This document shows, in pieces, positions 13,741 to 26,682 of a stretch of 64,000 bases of DNA. The position numbers were made by a program, and so were the translations under genes. The notes beneath the pieces were generated by a model, which had not been told where the DNA came from, searched no databases, and saw only the letters and a list, made by a program, of their open reading frames with translations. Positions within the stretch are counted from its first letter, which is position 1; every line of letters begins with the position of its first letter. Source of the stretch: Sodiomyces alkalinus F11 (Eukaryota > Ascomycota > Sordariomycetes > Glomerellales > Plectosphaerellaceae); assembly GCF_003711515.1 (NCBI RefSeq), contig NW_021167080.1, positions 1,153,622 to 1,217,621 of the forward strand, read 5' to 3'.

Positions 13741-14774
13741 GGTAGTGTGAAAGAACGCTTTGGGCTTTGGAAAAAAGGGGAGGTATAGTGTTCGAATAGG
13801 GGGGTGGTTCCGCAGCAGTGTCCGATCTTTGAGCATTATCGCCATGTAGTCGGATTCTGGGAAGCGGTCGATTTTGAACTTATATACCTGCATCGTTATT
13901 AGTTCCATGGTGCTGAGCAATTGCATAAGGTACTTTTTGTCCGAATAGCCAACATCTCTTCAATGCTCGATTTTGAAGCCTTCAGTTGTAGAAAATGATG
14001 CTTCTGGAAACCTTTATGATATGTTTATATTTACATTATTGGAGCCCATAAAATAGAATATTAAAACTGTTTTATAATCTTTCCGACTTCTAAGTTCCTG
14101 TCTCACCCCTATGGAATGACAGATAAAAGGATGCTCGCGTTCAACACCTTATTTATGCGAATCTTTCAAGCTGTTCAACACCCGGTGTATCAACAACAAA
14201 CTCAACATCTTCGACTCTTCGAGGGTTTATAGCGGAACTAGCTATGTATGCTGATGCTAGCCACCTTGGCTGAGATCGTATAGACCTCCAGGACGACTTC
14301 GGTTATAACTATCCAGACTGGTTGACTGCTGCTTATATTTGACTGTAAGCTACCTTAGCTGGCTGCTACCAGCTCTGTCTATCCCTATTATGTTTATTAT
14401 TCGAACTATGGCTTTTTATACCTGTGATGTTGGAGATATAAGAGACGTGTTTAAATGCGAAGGCTTTAAGGGGCGTATTGGATGCTTTGCTGTACTATAA
14501 ATTCTTATAAGGCTAAATTAAAGCTACTATAGTTATAAGGTTTAAAATAATCAATATCATAATCTATTAGAGATATTAGTAAATTCTTCAAAGATACTTC
14601 CTCGCTTATTAAATACTAAGCTTGTATTAAAGAATAATATGCATATATAGAGTTGAATCTACTATTCCTCCCACTTTTTTGGACTTATTGGCCCTTTCTA
14701 AACGTCACCGAAACAGAAAAAGAAACCCACCCCAATAGCAATCGAGCTACCTGCCCCGCGTCGATGGCAGGGAG
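13741..14774. other. Intergenic, AT-rich in its second half
   Basis: About 1 kb downstream of the acyl-CoA synthetase. 14440-14660 is AT-rich with many TA steps and may be an old decayed repeat. No gene was seen. Confidence 0.45.
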
Positions 14775-17700
14775 ATGCACGAAAGTTACGCCCAAAACGT
14801 CGATGCCTCCTCGATGCCAATGGCGACAGCCGTTTCGGTTTCGTTTAGCTCTTTACCTTCGGAGGGGGGTGCTATAAGCTTCGATCACCCGCCTTCACAG
14901 CTGAATTCGTCGGTCAGCTTTCGACCGGCCTCTAGCGGCGGCGCGTATCACGACGCGGAGCCACCTCCCAAGAAGCAACGCGTTATACCGCCCGAAGTCG
15001 GTGCCAAAGGGCCCTGGCAGTCCATTTCGGAATGTATAGAGGCTTACATCTTGCCTGCCGTCGATCAACAAGTATCCTGCTTGTCTGACACCGGATTGCA
15101 GCTGGGGGACTTGGAGGACATATCGGACAAGGTAAACAACTAAACGGCCCCGGGGGCAACGCCTTCATAGTACGCCCGCGAGTTAGTTAACACTTGAATC
15201 TAACAGGTCGTCGATCGGATTACCAACGACCCTCGCTTTAAAACCGAATATGTCCTCAGTCGCGGCCATTTAACCCTTTCATGCCAGCGCCTTCTCACCG
15301 AACAGATCGCAGATGAGGTAAACAGGCTAAGCGAGCAGCGCGTACCATCGAACTCTCCAGATGAGGTAAGTTAGCAACCCGAGCCCCCTTTATATGACAT
15401 TGGTGGGAAGGCGGCGGCTAACGTATAGGGCAGGAGCTCCAGCGCAGCGTCACACCAACAGCGCCGGGACCTGAATTTACTACTACAATCCGCTTAGCAA
15501 CACCACCGTGTCTCACCCCAACTAGAGATCGGCCTTTGCCTTCCATCGAAACCCCTAACGCGCCACACGTCGCCACTCCTTCCGCTACCCCAAACGCCAG
15601 GAGGCAAACGGCCCGGGCCTCGGAAACAGGAAACCATGTTTCACCGCTAAAATACCGACGGCAAGCGAGGGCTCTTGCCTGGAAATACCCAGAAGCACAA
15701 AAATCGAGGCTGTCCTCCACTGGCTCGCAGCAGCCCAGAGGAAAGAGCAAGAAAAGACATACTTATCTTTCGTTACCTCGACTGCCTTATCTGAAAGCTA
15801 GTGATAGGAAGCGTATTTTGCGCGGTTCTGCCGAATTCTTTCTCCTCCTGCGACCACCTCCGCACCTGGACCAGGGCGACTCTATATACCATGTCGATTT
15901 CACACGCGAGGAATCGGAGACGGCCTGGCGGATAGCACGGGAACTCCGACACCAGAGAGATGCGGCCACGTCGGCATCGCCTGGAGAGCTCGAGTCTTTT
16001 TGGACGAGTCAGCGAGGCGCGGACCTGGCGGCGCTCGCCAAACAGATCTGTCTTCGGGATGGACTGGAGCGGCGGGACGAAGATGCCGTCCTGAACTTCC
16101 TCGAAGACCAAACACGAAGTCAGACGAATGCGGTTGCGACAGCTCTTTCCCTCGAACTCGACGAGCTCGACAAGCAGGGCGAAGTGGTCCGGAGGAGCCG
16201 TTTGCCGTCCTTGCTACTCACGCGCGAGATGGAGGGGGGAAGGGGCTTTGGGAGGATGCGCCGGCTGGTCAACTTTACCAACGAGTTTAGGAAGCTTCGT
16301 GAGGATGACCTGGAGCTTCATGCCGAATGGACCGGTTGCGCGGGCGACATTGCCACGATCACCTGGGTGTCGAACAATGGGTACCTCTGTGGTACGACCG
16401 CACACTCCGACGCCCACAATCAGCAGTACAATAAGCCCGGGAATTTGCTTCTCGGCTCGCCGTCCCTGGGCTCTCTGCGAGGCTATCCGCAACATCGCAT
16501 CGTCCGGCCTCTCGTCGAGAAAGGCGAGAATGCATCTGAGGCTATGAGGGAAAGCCAGGACCCCTGGCTCTATTGCTCTGTCGTCTCGTCTGATTACGAT
16601 GCTGCCCATGATAGGGCTTTCACTTCGAGCTTTGATAAGACTGTCAAGGTGTGGAAAGTCGACAAGAATGGCGCCGCTATGGAACTACTTGGCACCTGGC
16701 CCCACGAGGGCAATGTAAACTTCGTTGCGGCGTCGAAGAACGGGTCGGGACTCGTGGCGACGGCAGCCGACGTCCCTTCCGAGGCTGTTCGGGTATACTA
16801 TGTAACGGATGGCGATGTGTCTTCGAGCCCCTACAGGACGTTTTCTGGCAGCCGGACTTGGAACGAGGATGACAAGAACACGCAAGAAACGCAGAAATGG
16901 GCGTACTACCCGGCAACGATGCAGTGGGGAGTCGCTCCTGGAGTTCAGCACCTGCTCTTGGTGGGTTACTCGCCGCGCAGCTTCAGCATTCACGACGATG
17001 ACATACCGGAAGAAAAACGCCAGTCGGGGGAGATATGCTTGTGGGACTGCATCACGGGCGAGCGGCGTAAGGTTTTGACGGCGACCACGCAGAACGTCTT
17101 CGAGGTGGCATGGCATCCCACCCAGCCCGGTTTCATCGTTGCTACGTCGCCTGCGGGCCTCCATGTCGATGAGCACGTGCGCACCCAAATTCGCGTTTTC
17201 CGGCCAACCGACTCGCCGGACGAGATCGGGGCCTTTACCGAGGTGCAATGTCTAGACTGCACCGCGGCCGATATTAACGAGCTCACCATCATGCCCTGCA
17301 GCATGTCTCATTGCTATATTACCGCTGCGGCTACCGATGGCAACGTATATGTTTGGGACACGGCCCGCGGCGACGACCCCATCCACGTGCTTTGCCACGA
17401 CGTCCCGGTGGAAGAGTCATCCGGCGATTTTTACGAGCGGGAACGGGATGACACGGGAGTGAAGTTCACGGCATGGGGCACGTCGCAGGACCGGTTCTAC
17501 ACGGGAGGTTCTGACGGCATGGTCAAAGTGTGGAACGTGCGAAACCTGAGGAACCCACTCGTCCGCGACCTGCTCGAGGCCCCTGGGCCCATCTCCTTCG
17601 GCGCCTTTTCCCCCGATCGCTCCAAGTTGGCCATCGGCGACGCCACGGGCCGCGTCTTCTTGCTCTCCGTGGACGAAGCCGACCAGCAGCCCGCCGACTG

Positions 17701-18238
17701 CGTCGAACTCGGCGCCTCCAGGGCGGGGCCCATGGCGACGCTCACCACGTCCACGTCCACGTCCACGTCCAGGCGGCGACGACGTCCCAAGGGCTTCCAA
17801 CCGCACGCGACGCCGCCGCCCCCGGAAGGCATGGAGCCGACGTCCGGTCGCGCAGAGGCACGCAAATACCTCGAGGCGGGCCAGTTGCGCATCCACAAGA
17901 ACCCCTGCATCGGCGCCGTCCAGGGGGAGAGGTACCCGACCCTCGGCATGTATTACGCACAACTCCATAAGGACGGCGACCCCCTGCAGCCGCTGGTGGG
18001 ATACGTGGACCAGGAGCAGAGGGAGAACGCGACCATGTACAGTCAGAAGTTGCGCACGCTGCGGGCTCCCTTGCCGCCCTCGTCGGATACGCTGGAGCGG
18101 CATCGCTGGAATGTCACGCGAGACCTCGACCTACGCGCTTTGCCAGCCCTAACGCAGCAGGAGCTTGAGGAAGACGGCGTTAGGCTAGATGATTTTTCCG
18201 ACGAGGCAGCGTGGGACTTTGAATATGAGGAGGAGTGA
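14775..18238 (+). CDS. Large WD40-repeat nuclear-type protein, possible DIM-9/Raf1-like DCAF
   Basis: Exons 14775-15131, 15207-15365 and 15434-18238 give 1106 residues. The N-terminal 300 residues are mostly polar and carry a basic PPPKKQRV motif that could be a nuclear localisation signal. A WD40 propeller lies in the C-terminal two thirds, with recognisable blades ending in FDKTVKVWKV, GEICLWDC, GNVYVWDTA and DGMVKVWNVR. The WNVR after the last of these resembles the WDxR box of DDB1-binding (DCAF) proteins. A Ser/Thr repeat and a basic RRRRRPKG stretch follow, then a C-terminal domain with acidic end. Architecture, size and blade sequence suggest the Raf1/DIM-9 type adaptor of the CUL4-DDB1 heterochromatin complex, but this was not verified and another WD40 family is possible. 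The second acceptor was chosen as GGGCAG at 15433 because the upstream TAG would shift the frame into a stop. Confidence 0.8.
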
Positions 18239-19403
18239 AGACGACAGAGATCTCTATCAGCCTCACTCTATCCTCCCTCCCCCCTTTAGGGGTCATTATA
18301 ATATACTTACTATAGTCGTGGCTCGACTTTATTCTATATTCTATCTGTTCTTTGGCTGTAGGAGGGTAGAGAGAATATATTCACATGGAGTATTATCCTG
18401 CTATGAATATAGATTTTTACACACGAGATACAGAAACCCGCTAGGCCTAAGGAGACAGACCCTTTGTTTTTTTCCTAGATTATTATAGGACTAGGAAAAC
18501 ACCTAAGGTTTCTTAGTCAGGGTAATTAATGCGGCAAGGCTTCTTCACCCTCTGCTTTTAGGGGCCTTGGACAGAATAATTTCTTTTTTTATTTATATAT
18601 TAGTTTATTTATCTCTTTTCCTATAAATGTCTCTAATATATTCAAATTTAAAACACTACTGTTATGACTATATCTCGTCTAATTATTGACTACTTTTCTT
18701 TCTACGCTCTAAGGGCCATCTCTACTATAATGTAAGTATTATCCCACCTTAAGTACTTATATCCCGGGATACAGGCCCCCTAAGTCAGACTAGCGAAGAA
18801 GGGAAAGGGGCAAAAAGGAGAAAAGAAAAGAGAAGGGAAAACAGATAAATACACTGTAGAACCCGAGAAGGAACAACCCACCCCGGTTCTCACGATCCTT
18901 AAATACCACTACCCCACATGCAAATATTAGATGTTCAGCATCATCTCGCATTTCCTCGATCCAGGACCAATATTTAATCATGGCTTTCACCTAACCTAAC
19001 ACTTCACAGCCTTCTCTCTTCCAAGGACTGACTATAGGCACTTCGCGTGGCCAAAACCCACCAATACAAAGAGTTTCTGTTATGACAACAATTCCTCCCT
19101 GGTTCGCCCTACGGCAAAACAAGCGCCGTTCTTGGTATTGTTGCCAGAACGCAGCAGGAGGTGACCTGAACCTCCTTCCCTAGCCCACTTTTCACCTCCC
19201 AGACTCCTGAACGCCGATGACACTTGAAGGCCCCAGCGGCAGCAGCCCCTAGAGGCCTTCTTGTGGTGAAAGCTCAGAATAATTATACCCCGGCCCGTCG
19301 AAAGTGGACAAAACAAAGAAACGGAGGCCAACTCGGCGACTGTCTTTCTTCAAACCACCCATAGTAACCGCCTAGCACGAGGCTTCTGCTAGTTGGGTGG
19401 AAT
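18239..19403. other. Intergenic between convergent genes
   Basis: About 1.2 kb between the stops of the WD40 and Seb1-like genes. 18290-18770 is AT-rich with degenerate composition and may be an old repeat. No gene was recognised. Confidence 0.45.
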
Positions 19404-22140
19404 TCAGGACCGATTGGTCGCACCGCCCTGCGAATCAGGGGTAGGGAACGCGAAACCGGGAGGGAAGCTCGGCATGCCATTCGCCATGGTGCCGATACCG
19501 TAGGGGAACTGCTGCGGGAGTGGTTGTGCGTTGGCGCCGGAAAGCTGGGACTGGGCGTCGTCCCCGCGATCTTTACCACCACGCCGCCACCGGTCGTCAG
19601 AGGTACGAGTCGACTTGGGGCCTTGGGAGCCCCCTTTGTCCGTCTGCATACGACGGCTAATGGCCTTGGACGACACACCAGCGCCAATCTCAATATCGGG
19701 CTCCTCCACAACCAGGCCACCCTCTAGAGGCCTTCCGCCACTGCCGCCATACTCCGCCGTTAACATCCACTTTCTGTCGGCCTCGGTAAGTGCGGTAATG
19801 GGAATGACGCTGACACCCGTTGAATAATCGCTGCAGTCTCGGGGGCCAAAACCGACACCCCATCGCGTCTGATTACGAAGTCAAGTTAGTCTATGTAGGG
19901 CATGTGAGACGGAGACGGGGGACTGGCTTCGGGGTTTTCATGTTTAACATACCCTTAGTTGATGGCCATTAATGGAATGCTGGCGCTCCATGGCCCGCTT
20001 GGCGGTTTCGGCGTCCTTTCGTGTTACCATCTTGACGAAAGCATGCCGCTTATCTCGGTTGACAATACACGTCTGCACCTCCCCACACTGATTGAAGATG
20101 CTGCGTAGTTCTTGCTCCGAGCACCTGCAGTTTACCACGTGGTCAGCAAACGAGCAGACCTATTTGGATAAAGGGATAAAGGGAATAAAACGCAACTTAC
20201 GTAACGCCGCCGACAAACAGGGTGCGGCTGTAGACACGGATATGGTCCTGAGGAAGGGTCCGGTCGTATTCAACCCACTTCTCAGTACGAGGGTCATGCT
20301 GGGGAGGTCCGCCTGGGCTGGGACTTTGGCCCCGTCGACCGGCCGGGCTCCGTTGGCGGAATTCTGAAGATCCACGACCGTTTCGTCCAGCACCGCTCGA
20401 GGCGTGGTCGTCAAATCGACGTTCTGGCCCGTCTCGCCCGCCTCGGTACGGGTCGCGTGAATCCCACCGACCGCCGGGGGACCGAGACCGGGATCGTCCA
20501 TAGTTTCTCTCGGGAGACCGCCTTCCTTGCCCGTAGCCAGGGTAGTCACGTGAAGCACCAGTGACGGGGGGAGTGTTCCAGCTTTGTGCCGCACCGTAGG
20601 GGGCTTGGGTCGGAGGCACGGACTGGACACCTTGGGGTTGGATCATGCCAGCCGCCTGCAGACTCTGAACCAAGGCGGGAATCTTGTCCAGCGGTACACC
20701 CTGATCGGCCAGTGCTTTAATCAACACTACTTGCTGTTGTACTTCGGGGTTGAGGCCGGGGGCAGAACCGACAGCAGCCGGTGGCGTGGGTGCTAGGCCT
20801 GGGTAGCCACCTGCATTACTATTCGCTACAGCAGGTGCGCCCACCTGAGGGACTTGTGCCGAAGGAGCACCTGTGGGGAATGGGTAAGGCATGGCTGGCA
20901 CATTCATCGCGGACGCGGGCTGTTGTTGTACGGGGTATGATGGAGCAGTGGGATTGGCGGCGGGTCCCGCCGGCTGATGCTGAGAGATGCTTTTCAGCAG
21001 ACGGGACAAGTCAGTGGGAGCCGGTGGCTGCACTGGGACTGGGACCAGCGCGGGCCCCGAAGCTACCGGGGGAGTTGGCGTAGGCTGGGTGCCAATGTTG
21101 CTGTTCAGGCCAGTCGATACGTTCTGACGAGCAATGTTGGCCAGGGCTTCCATGATGGCGTTGCTGTTTGAAGCCGTAGCTGGGGGAATTGGTGTAGCCG
21201 AGGCCGCAGGTGTGGCGGGCTTGCTCGACTGGGCAATACCGCCATAACCGAGAGAAGACACGAGGCCAGGAGGAGGGCTTCCGTCAGGGGTGGTCGACTT
21301 GACATTAGAAGCACTCAGCTTGGCCCTGAACGAGTCGATCAACGACTGAGGGAAGGTCTGGCCTTTCTCCCAAATATCAAGGAGCTTGGAAATCTTTTCC
21401 TACGGGTCCAAAAAAAAAGGGGTAAGTGGGTGATCTTCACTCAAGGGTGCCAAACAATACAGAAGGCTGACGGAAATGAAGGGTAGAGATGTCGGCTACA
21501 GCCTTGCAGCGTCCACATAACAAGTACGCAGTAATGAGCCGAGCCTAAGTCCCAACTGCGTATGACTATGGCAATCCCTCGAGATTGTACGGGCGGGGGC
21601 GGGACACCTTAACCTCGACCATAGCAGGGGAATGGCCTCATTACTGAAACATGCATGTTCTAGTTGAAGTAGTGCGTACCTTCTGTGAATCCGGGGCGGA
21701 CTGGATTATATCATTCATCAAGACGGGTATGAGCTCAGTTACTCGGTGGACGCCAGCGGCAAACGTTCCGTCGCCGGCGGAACCATCTACAACCTGGCCT
21801 TGAGACTTTGCTTGCTCAAGCCATTTGCGTGTCACCGAGTCTACGACGTATAGCACTCCGAGCTTATGGTCGCCGTCGGTTTTCTTGAAGTGGGTATAAA
21901 TCTTTTGAATAAGGACAGACTCGGACTGGAGTATAGCGGGTCAAGTCAGTCGACGCCTCGCTATTGTGCAGAGAACAGGTAAAATTGGGAAGGGGTCAGA
22001 AAGGGAAAGAAAGACTGTACCTGTACATTGGCGACGCAGAGTGCAGTAAGAGAGGCGATCCTTGAACCAGAGACACCGGGAGGCTTGAGGGCGGACATGG
22101 CGTTCAGGCCCGCCTCCAACTCAGCGACAGCAGCCGCCAT
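19404..22140 (-). CDS. SEB1: Seb1/Nrd1-type transcription termination factor (CID and RRM)
   Basis: Exons 22140-22021, 21925-21680, 21399-20201, 20124-19953 and 19868-19404 give 733 residues. The N-terminal CTD-interacting domain (about residues 1-150) includes KLGVLYVVDSVTRKWLEQA and ISKLLDIWEKGQTFP, so it should bind phosphorylated RNA polymerase II C-terminal repeats. A long Pro/Ala/Gln-rich linker and an Arg-rich RS/RG region (SRSRSPGGRW) follow. The RRM has RNP2 TLFVGGV and RNP1 KRHAFVKMV, and continues into the family-specific RTRWGVGFGPRDCSDY block. The tail is Gly/Pro/Gln-rich. This order is that of S. pombe Seb1 and S. cerevisiae Nrd1, which couple polymerase II to 3' end processing and termination. 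All four introns are GT-AG and the RRM is split across exons 3-5. The start is the first ATG in frame with the CID; an upstream in-frame ATG at 22266 would add an unlikely hydrophobic leader. Confidence 0.93.
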
Positions 22141-23449
22141 GACGTAGGTAGAAGATTTATTGTACGCGACAAGTCGAGCCTTTTTTGGTCGTCGTCGGAG
22201 TCGAAATGGTGGAGAGTAAAAAGGGCAGCAGACGTATCCCTTGGACACCCAGTACGAGATATCCAAGGAGGTAGACTGGAGAAGAAGAAAGAAATGGGTT
22301 GCGGCGAGTCGAGGGCAAGCTTCGCAACGCTTTCGACTCCAAACAAGCCGAGACCGTACGTGGAATTTAAGGGTGCGAGACTTATTAACAGCCGAGAAGT
22401 TTTAGAAGTCGGAGATGGTTACTGAAAAGTTGGACGCGATGACGATATGAGGCGATGCAAAGGACTAGTAGTTCCTGTCTAGGATCTCGAACCAGTTTGA
22501 TCGATAGAATACGACCAGGATTTCTCTTGGACGTCTCGCTAATAAATCATTTGCCTGCGTGCTCAATTTCTGTGCGTGATGCTTTTACGGTCGGAGGAGA
22601 GCACGACCACAACCACGAGACGAGACGTTTGTCAGGGCAAGAACGGTTCCCTAACAGAATGTACGAGAAGCCCCCGAGTACTCGAGGCGTTCGAAAGCAA
22701 ACCGTTTACACAGCCGTCTGCGTACGCGATTCACCTGATTGATGATTGACTGACTCTACTGCACGGTAGCCGATGACCCGGCCACGCAACCTTTGGTGAG
22801 TAGGTAAATGGGCAGTCGAAAGTCACGGCAATGCAATACGAAAAGCACGGACTACTCGCGATGGAGATTCCGAGGTATGTCGTCGGCCAGATATCCCTTG
22901 TCTGTCAGAAGTACGGGTTGTCGTAACGAGTCTTGAGGTCCTGAAAATGAGCGTTATGATTGTCGGGGGGGTGGGAGGATGGGAAGGGGAAAGGAGGGTT
23001 GTCTGTGGATGGGAGAATTGAGGAAGGAAGGAGGAGAATCGAAAATCACTCCCTTGGAGAGGTCGGAATTTTAATCTCGCAGAAAAATAGGCCCCACTCA
23101 GCAGAAACCCGACCCGAGGATAGGGCATCCGTATTAGTCATCGAATCGCAATGAGTCCGTGCATAAGCGACAAATTTCACGAGAACTAACATTACGGTGT
23201 TTTGGCGTACGGAAGAGGAGTGTGGGTTCCCGGTAAATTTGAAACTCAGGTTGAATTTACGCTCCCTAGGTACCGTATGAGTCTCGTACCGTATATCCAC
23301 ATATCCACATAGCTTTACCCAAAAAGTATGGGAAAAAAGGAACAGTACATAGCAGCATACTAGGTAATACATAAATGTCTCTGTATAGAAAGAAGGCGCA
23401 AAAAATGCCAAAAAAAAAGTGAAGGATCTAATGATCGCGTCAGGAATTG
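22141..23449. other. Intergenic, upstream of Seb1-like gene
   Basis: About 1.3 kb including the 5' leader of the Seb1-like gene. No further gene or recognised signal was seen. Confidence 0.5.
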
Positions 23450-23535
23450 AGCCCGACGTGGGGGTCGAACCCACAACCTTGAGATGGTGATCTCTTAGTA
23501 AGAGTCTCACGCTCTACCGATTGAGCTAGCCGGGC
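23450..23535 (-). tRNA. tRNA-Lys(CTT) with 13-nt intron
   Basis: The minus strand folds as a standard tRNA. The acceptor stem is GCCCGGC/GTCGGGC and the D arm is GCTCAATCGGTAGAGC. The anticodon stem is TGAGA/TCTCA, and the loop is CTCTTA plus A after removal of a 13-nt intron (CTAAGAGATCACC). The T arm is GTGGG-TTCGACC-CCCAC. The anticodon is CTT. The spliced anticodon arm is complementary to the primer-binding site of the Copia element at 34574. Confidence 0.94.
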
Positions 23536-24851
23536 AAGCGGCTTGTTTTTTGTTGGAAGCTCGTCCGCATCGAAAACCTATACGGCTAGTAGTAGCAAAC
23601 TCAAGCGTCCAGACTTTCACGCAAAGACGACTCAACACAATCCGCAACACATACATAATAAGCAAGACGCTGAGGAAGACGAAGTAGGATGAGGGATGAA
23701 GCTTCCAGATATTGAACCCTCCTTCCCCAACTTCCCTAACAAAGGGCTGGCTCTTCGAGACAATGCTCTTTCTCTATAAAGGAGCTATTTTTTGCTCGGA
23801 AACGCGCAGAACTGATGGAGGGCCATCAGCGTTCCATCCCCCGCCCCCAATCCCTTGTGACCGAGGTCCTGTTGCACGGTATGTTGTATTGTCGTTACAG
23901 CCCCTTGTCCGTGGATCAACGGAACAATCTAAAGAGGGTTTCCATAGGTACGCTCAAGGCTTTTCTTTCTTGATTTGAGGATACCACAAGCCCAAGTAGC
24001 CGATTACCTACCTTACCTGTAGGGAATAGCCTCAGCTCCCAAACCTTTCCACTTCCAACGCTCAGTGACGTCTTGGTGGTCTCCAAAGGTGTGCACGAGG
24101 GACATACGTGGTCAGCCACAGCCATCTGCGGTCTGTATCTGTATGGCCTAGTTAGATGTAGATGGAGGACCCAAGGCGCGGTCCGTACACCCGTTGGTTT
24201 CCGTTGAATAATTAGTGTCGTCGTGGATTGGGCCACATTGGTGTCCCCCTCTGCCGAGTCGGCCGAGCTTCTCCAAAGAGAGCACAAAGAGGAAACGCAT
24301 CCCAATCGGTCGAATGGACGGCATAAAAGCCACTGGTGAATGCATCCCACCAATGGCATTACGGGGCGTTTCATTGGCGGATAGGCATGCCATGATGCTC
24401 GCCGCGTGTCTACCTTACCTAGTAGGTAATTGACGTTATCAGGTCAGGTACCTACCAGTACCTCGAGCGTGCTCAATGTGAGGGTTTCGTAGTGTACGCC
24501 AGACAACAACCCACCACAAATCCATCCAAGGCTTCAAATACTCCCTGTGTACACCAATGTAACGTCCGGCAATAAGGTACCTACGTTGTAAACCGGACGG
24601 GCCATAAGGTGGCTTCTCGCAACCCCCGGCACCCTTCCCCCAAGCGGCAACCTAAGGTATGTACTTCGTACCTTAGCTTCGGCAGCCATGGTCACCCCGT
24701 CTGTTGTCCGTGGTTCCGCCGACCTTTTTTTTCTTCCCTGATCCAAGTGCGCATTTTTCTGCCAATTTGTCTCCTTTCCCATCCTCCAACCCCGACCCCT
24801 ATCCTCAACTTTGTCATTGATCTCCTTGGTTTTGTGTATACATCATCCACA
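23536..24851. other. Intergenic, citrate synthase promoter side
   Basis: About 1.3 kb. It contains a cluster of TACCTTACC/GGTACCT palindromes at 24408-24470, 24574-24584 and 24650-24680; the last is a small inverted repeat (CTAAGGTA ... TACCTTAG). A pyrimidine-rich leader precedes the citrate synthase ATG. No gene was seen. Confidence 0.5.
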
Positions 24852-25759
24852 ATGGCTTCTGTCTCGCGCATCGGCTCCTCTGCCCTGCGAGCTTCGCTCC
24901 GGGCTCCCTCTTTCAACAGCCGGGTCGCGGCCTTCAATGCCGCCCGGTGCTACTCGGCCAAGACTCAGGTAAGCCTGCTCTTTTCAACACGACGCAAAGA
25001 CGTGATCTCCGTTGCGATGTACAGCGCTCGTTCAACGGCGAACTCTCCCACAATCAATGGCACCCGAACATATCGGCTCACGCATATCTTGTCTATAGAC
25101 TCTAAAGGAGCGTTTCGCCGAGCTCCTCCCCGAGAAGATCGAGGAGATCAAGGCCCTTCGGAAGTCAGTATTTCACAATATTCCTCGCTCACCAGTTAAC
25201 GACATGTCGTAACTAACACACGCATCTAGGGAGCATGGCTCCAAGGTCGTCGACAAGGTCACCCTTGACCAGGTCTACGGCGGTGCCCGTGGCATCAAGT
25301 GCCTTGTCTGGGAGGGATCCGTTCTTGACGCCGAGGAGGGCATCCGCTTCCGTGGCAAGACCATCCCCGAGTGCCAGGAGGTTCTCCCCAAGGCCCCCGG
25401 CGGCAAGGAGCCTCTTCCTGAGGGTCAGTAATACACGTCTAGTGCCTTTTCCCCCCCCACGACGGTCTGTCGTCTGCGAGAGGCAGCAGTATCTAACGTG
25501 CAAAATGGCAGGTCTCTTCTGGCTTCTCCTGACTGGCGAGGTTCCCTCCGAGCAGCAGGTCCGCGACCTCTCCGCCGAGTGGGCTGCTCGCTCCGACCTC
25601 CCCAAGTTCGTTGAGGAGCTCATCGATCACTGCCCGACCGACCTCCACCCCATGGCCCAGTTCTCGCTCGCCGTCACCGCGCTGGAGCACTCCTCTTCGT
25701 TCGCCAAGGCCTATGCTAAGGGTATCAACAAGAAGGAGTACTGGGGCTACACCTTTGAG

Positions 25760-25794
<35 letters not shown>

Positions 25795-26682
25795 CGCCGC
25801 CCGCATCTACCAGAATGTCTTCAAGGGTGGCAAGGTCGCCCCCATCCAGAAGGACAAGGACTACTCGTTCAACTTCGCCAACCAGCTCGGCTTCGGCGAC
25901 AACGCCGACTTCGTCGAACTGCTCCGCCTCTACCTGACCATCCACACCGACCACGAGGGCGGTAACGTCAGCGCTCACACCACCCACCTGGTCGGCAGCG
26001 CCCTCAGCTCGCCCTACCTCTCGCTCGCCGCCGGCCTCAACGGTCTGGCCGGTCCCTTGCACGGCCTGGCCAACCAGGAGGTGCTGAACTGGCTCACCGA
26101 GATGAAGAAGGTCGTTGGTGACGACCTCAGCGACAAGGCCATCACTGACTACCTGTGGTCCACCCTGAACGCTGGCCGTGTCGTGCCCGGTTATGGCCAC
26201 GCCGTCCTGCGCAAGACTGACCCTCGTTATACTGCTCAGCGCGTCTTCGCTCAGGGTATGTAATCTTCCTCCCTCCCCCGGGGTTGACCATTCAGCCCTG
26301 CATCGCGAAACCCAAGCCTCGGCCGTGAAAACCCCCCAATTGCTCTCACGGCGGAAACCAGACTAACATATTTTGTTCCACAGAGAAAATGCCCGAGGAC
26401 CCCATGTTCAAGCTCGTCAGCCAGGTGTACAAGATCGCCCCCAAGGTGCTGACGGAGCACGGCAAGACCAAGAACCCTTACCCCAACGTCGACGCCCACT
26501 CCGGCGTCCTCCTGCAGTACTACGGCCTGACCGAGGCCAGCTACTACACCGTTCTCTTCGGCGTGTCTCGCGCCATTGGTGTGCTTCCCCAGCTGATCAT
26601 CGATCGCGCTGTCGGCGCGCCCATCGAGCGCCCCAAGAGCTTCTCGACCGCCAAGTGGGTTGAGATTGCCAAGAAGCTGTAA
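24852..26682 (+). CDS. CIT1: Mitochondrial citrate synthase
   Basis: Exons 24852-24968, 25099-25163, 25230-25423, 25512-26255 and 26384-26682 give 472 residues, the normal length. It condenses oxaloacetate and acetyl-CoA to citrate. The first 39 residues are Arg/Ser/Ala-rich without acidic residues and end in ARCYSAKTQ, a typical mitochondrial presequence encoded almost exactly by exon 1. Active-site features are present: the His in [12 protein letters not shown], the His in [16 protein letters not shown], and the Asp in NVDAHSG. The C-terminus [20 protein letters not shown] is typical of the fungal enzyme and has no peroxisomal tripeptide. The gene lies head-to-tail 1.67 kb upstream of a YHM2-type citrate carrier. 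Confidence 0.97.

Noticed and set aside
15132..15433. Acceptor at TATAG (15428) for WD40 intron 2
   Set aside because: Using it puts the third exon in a frame that stops within about 25 codons; the CAG at 15431-15433 keeps the frame open.
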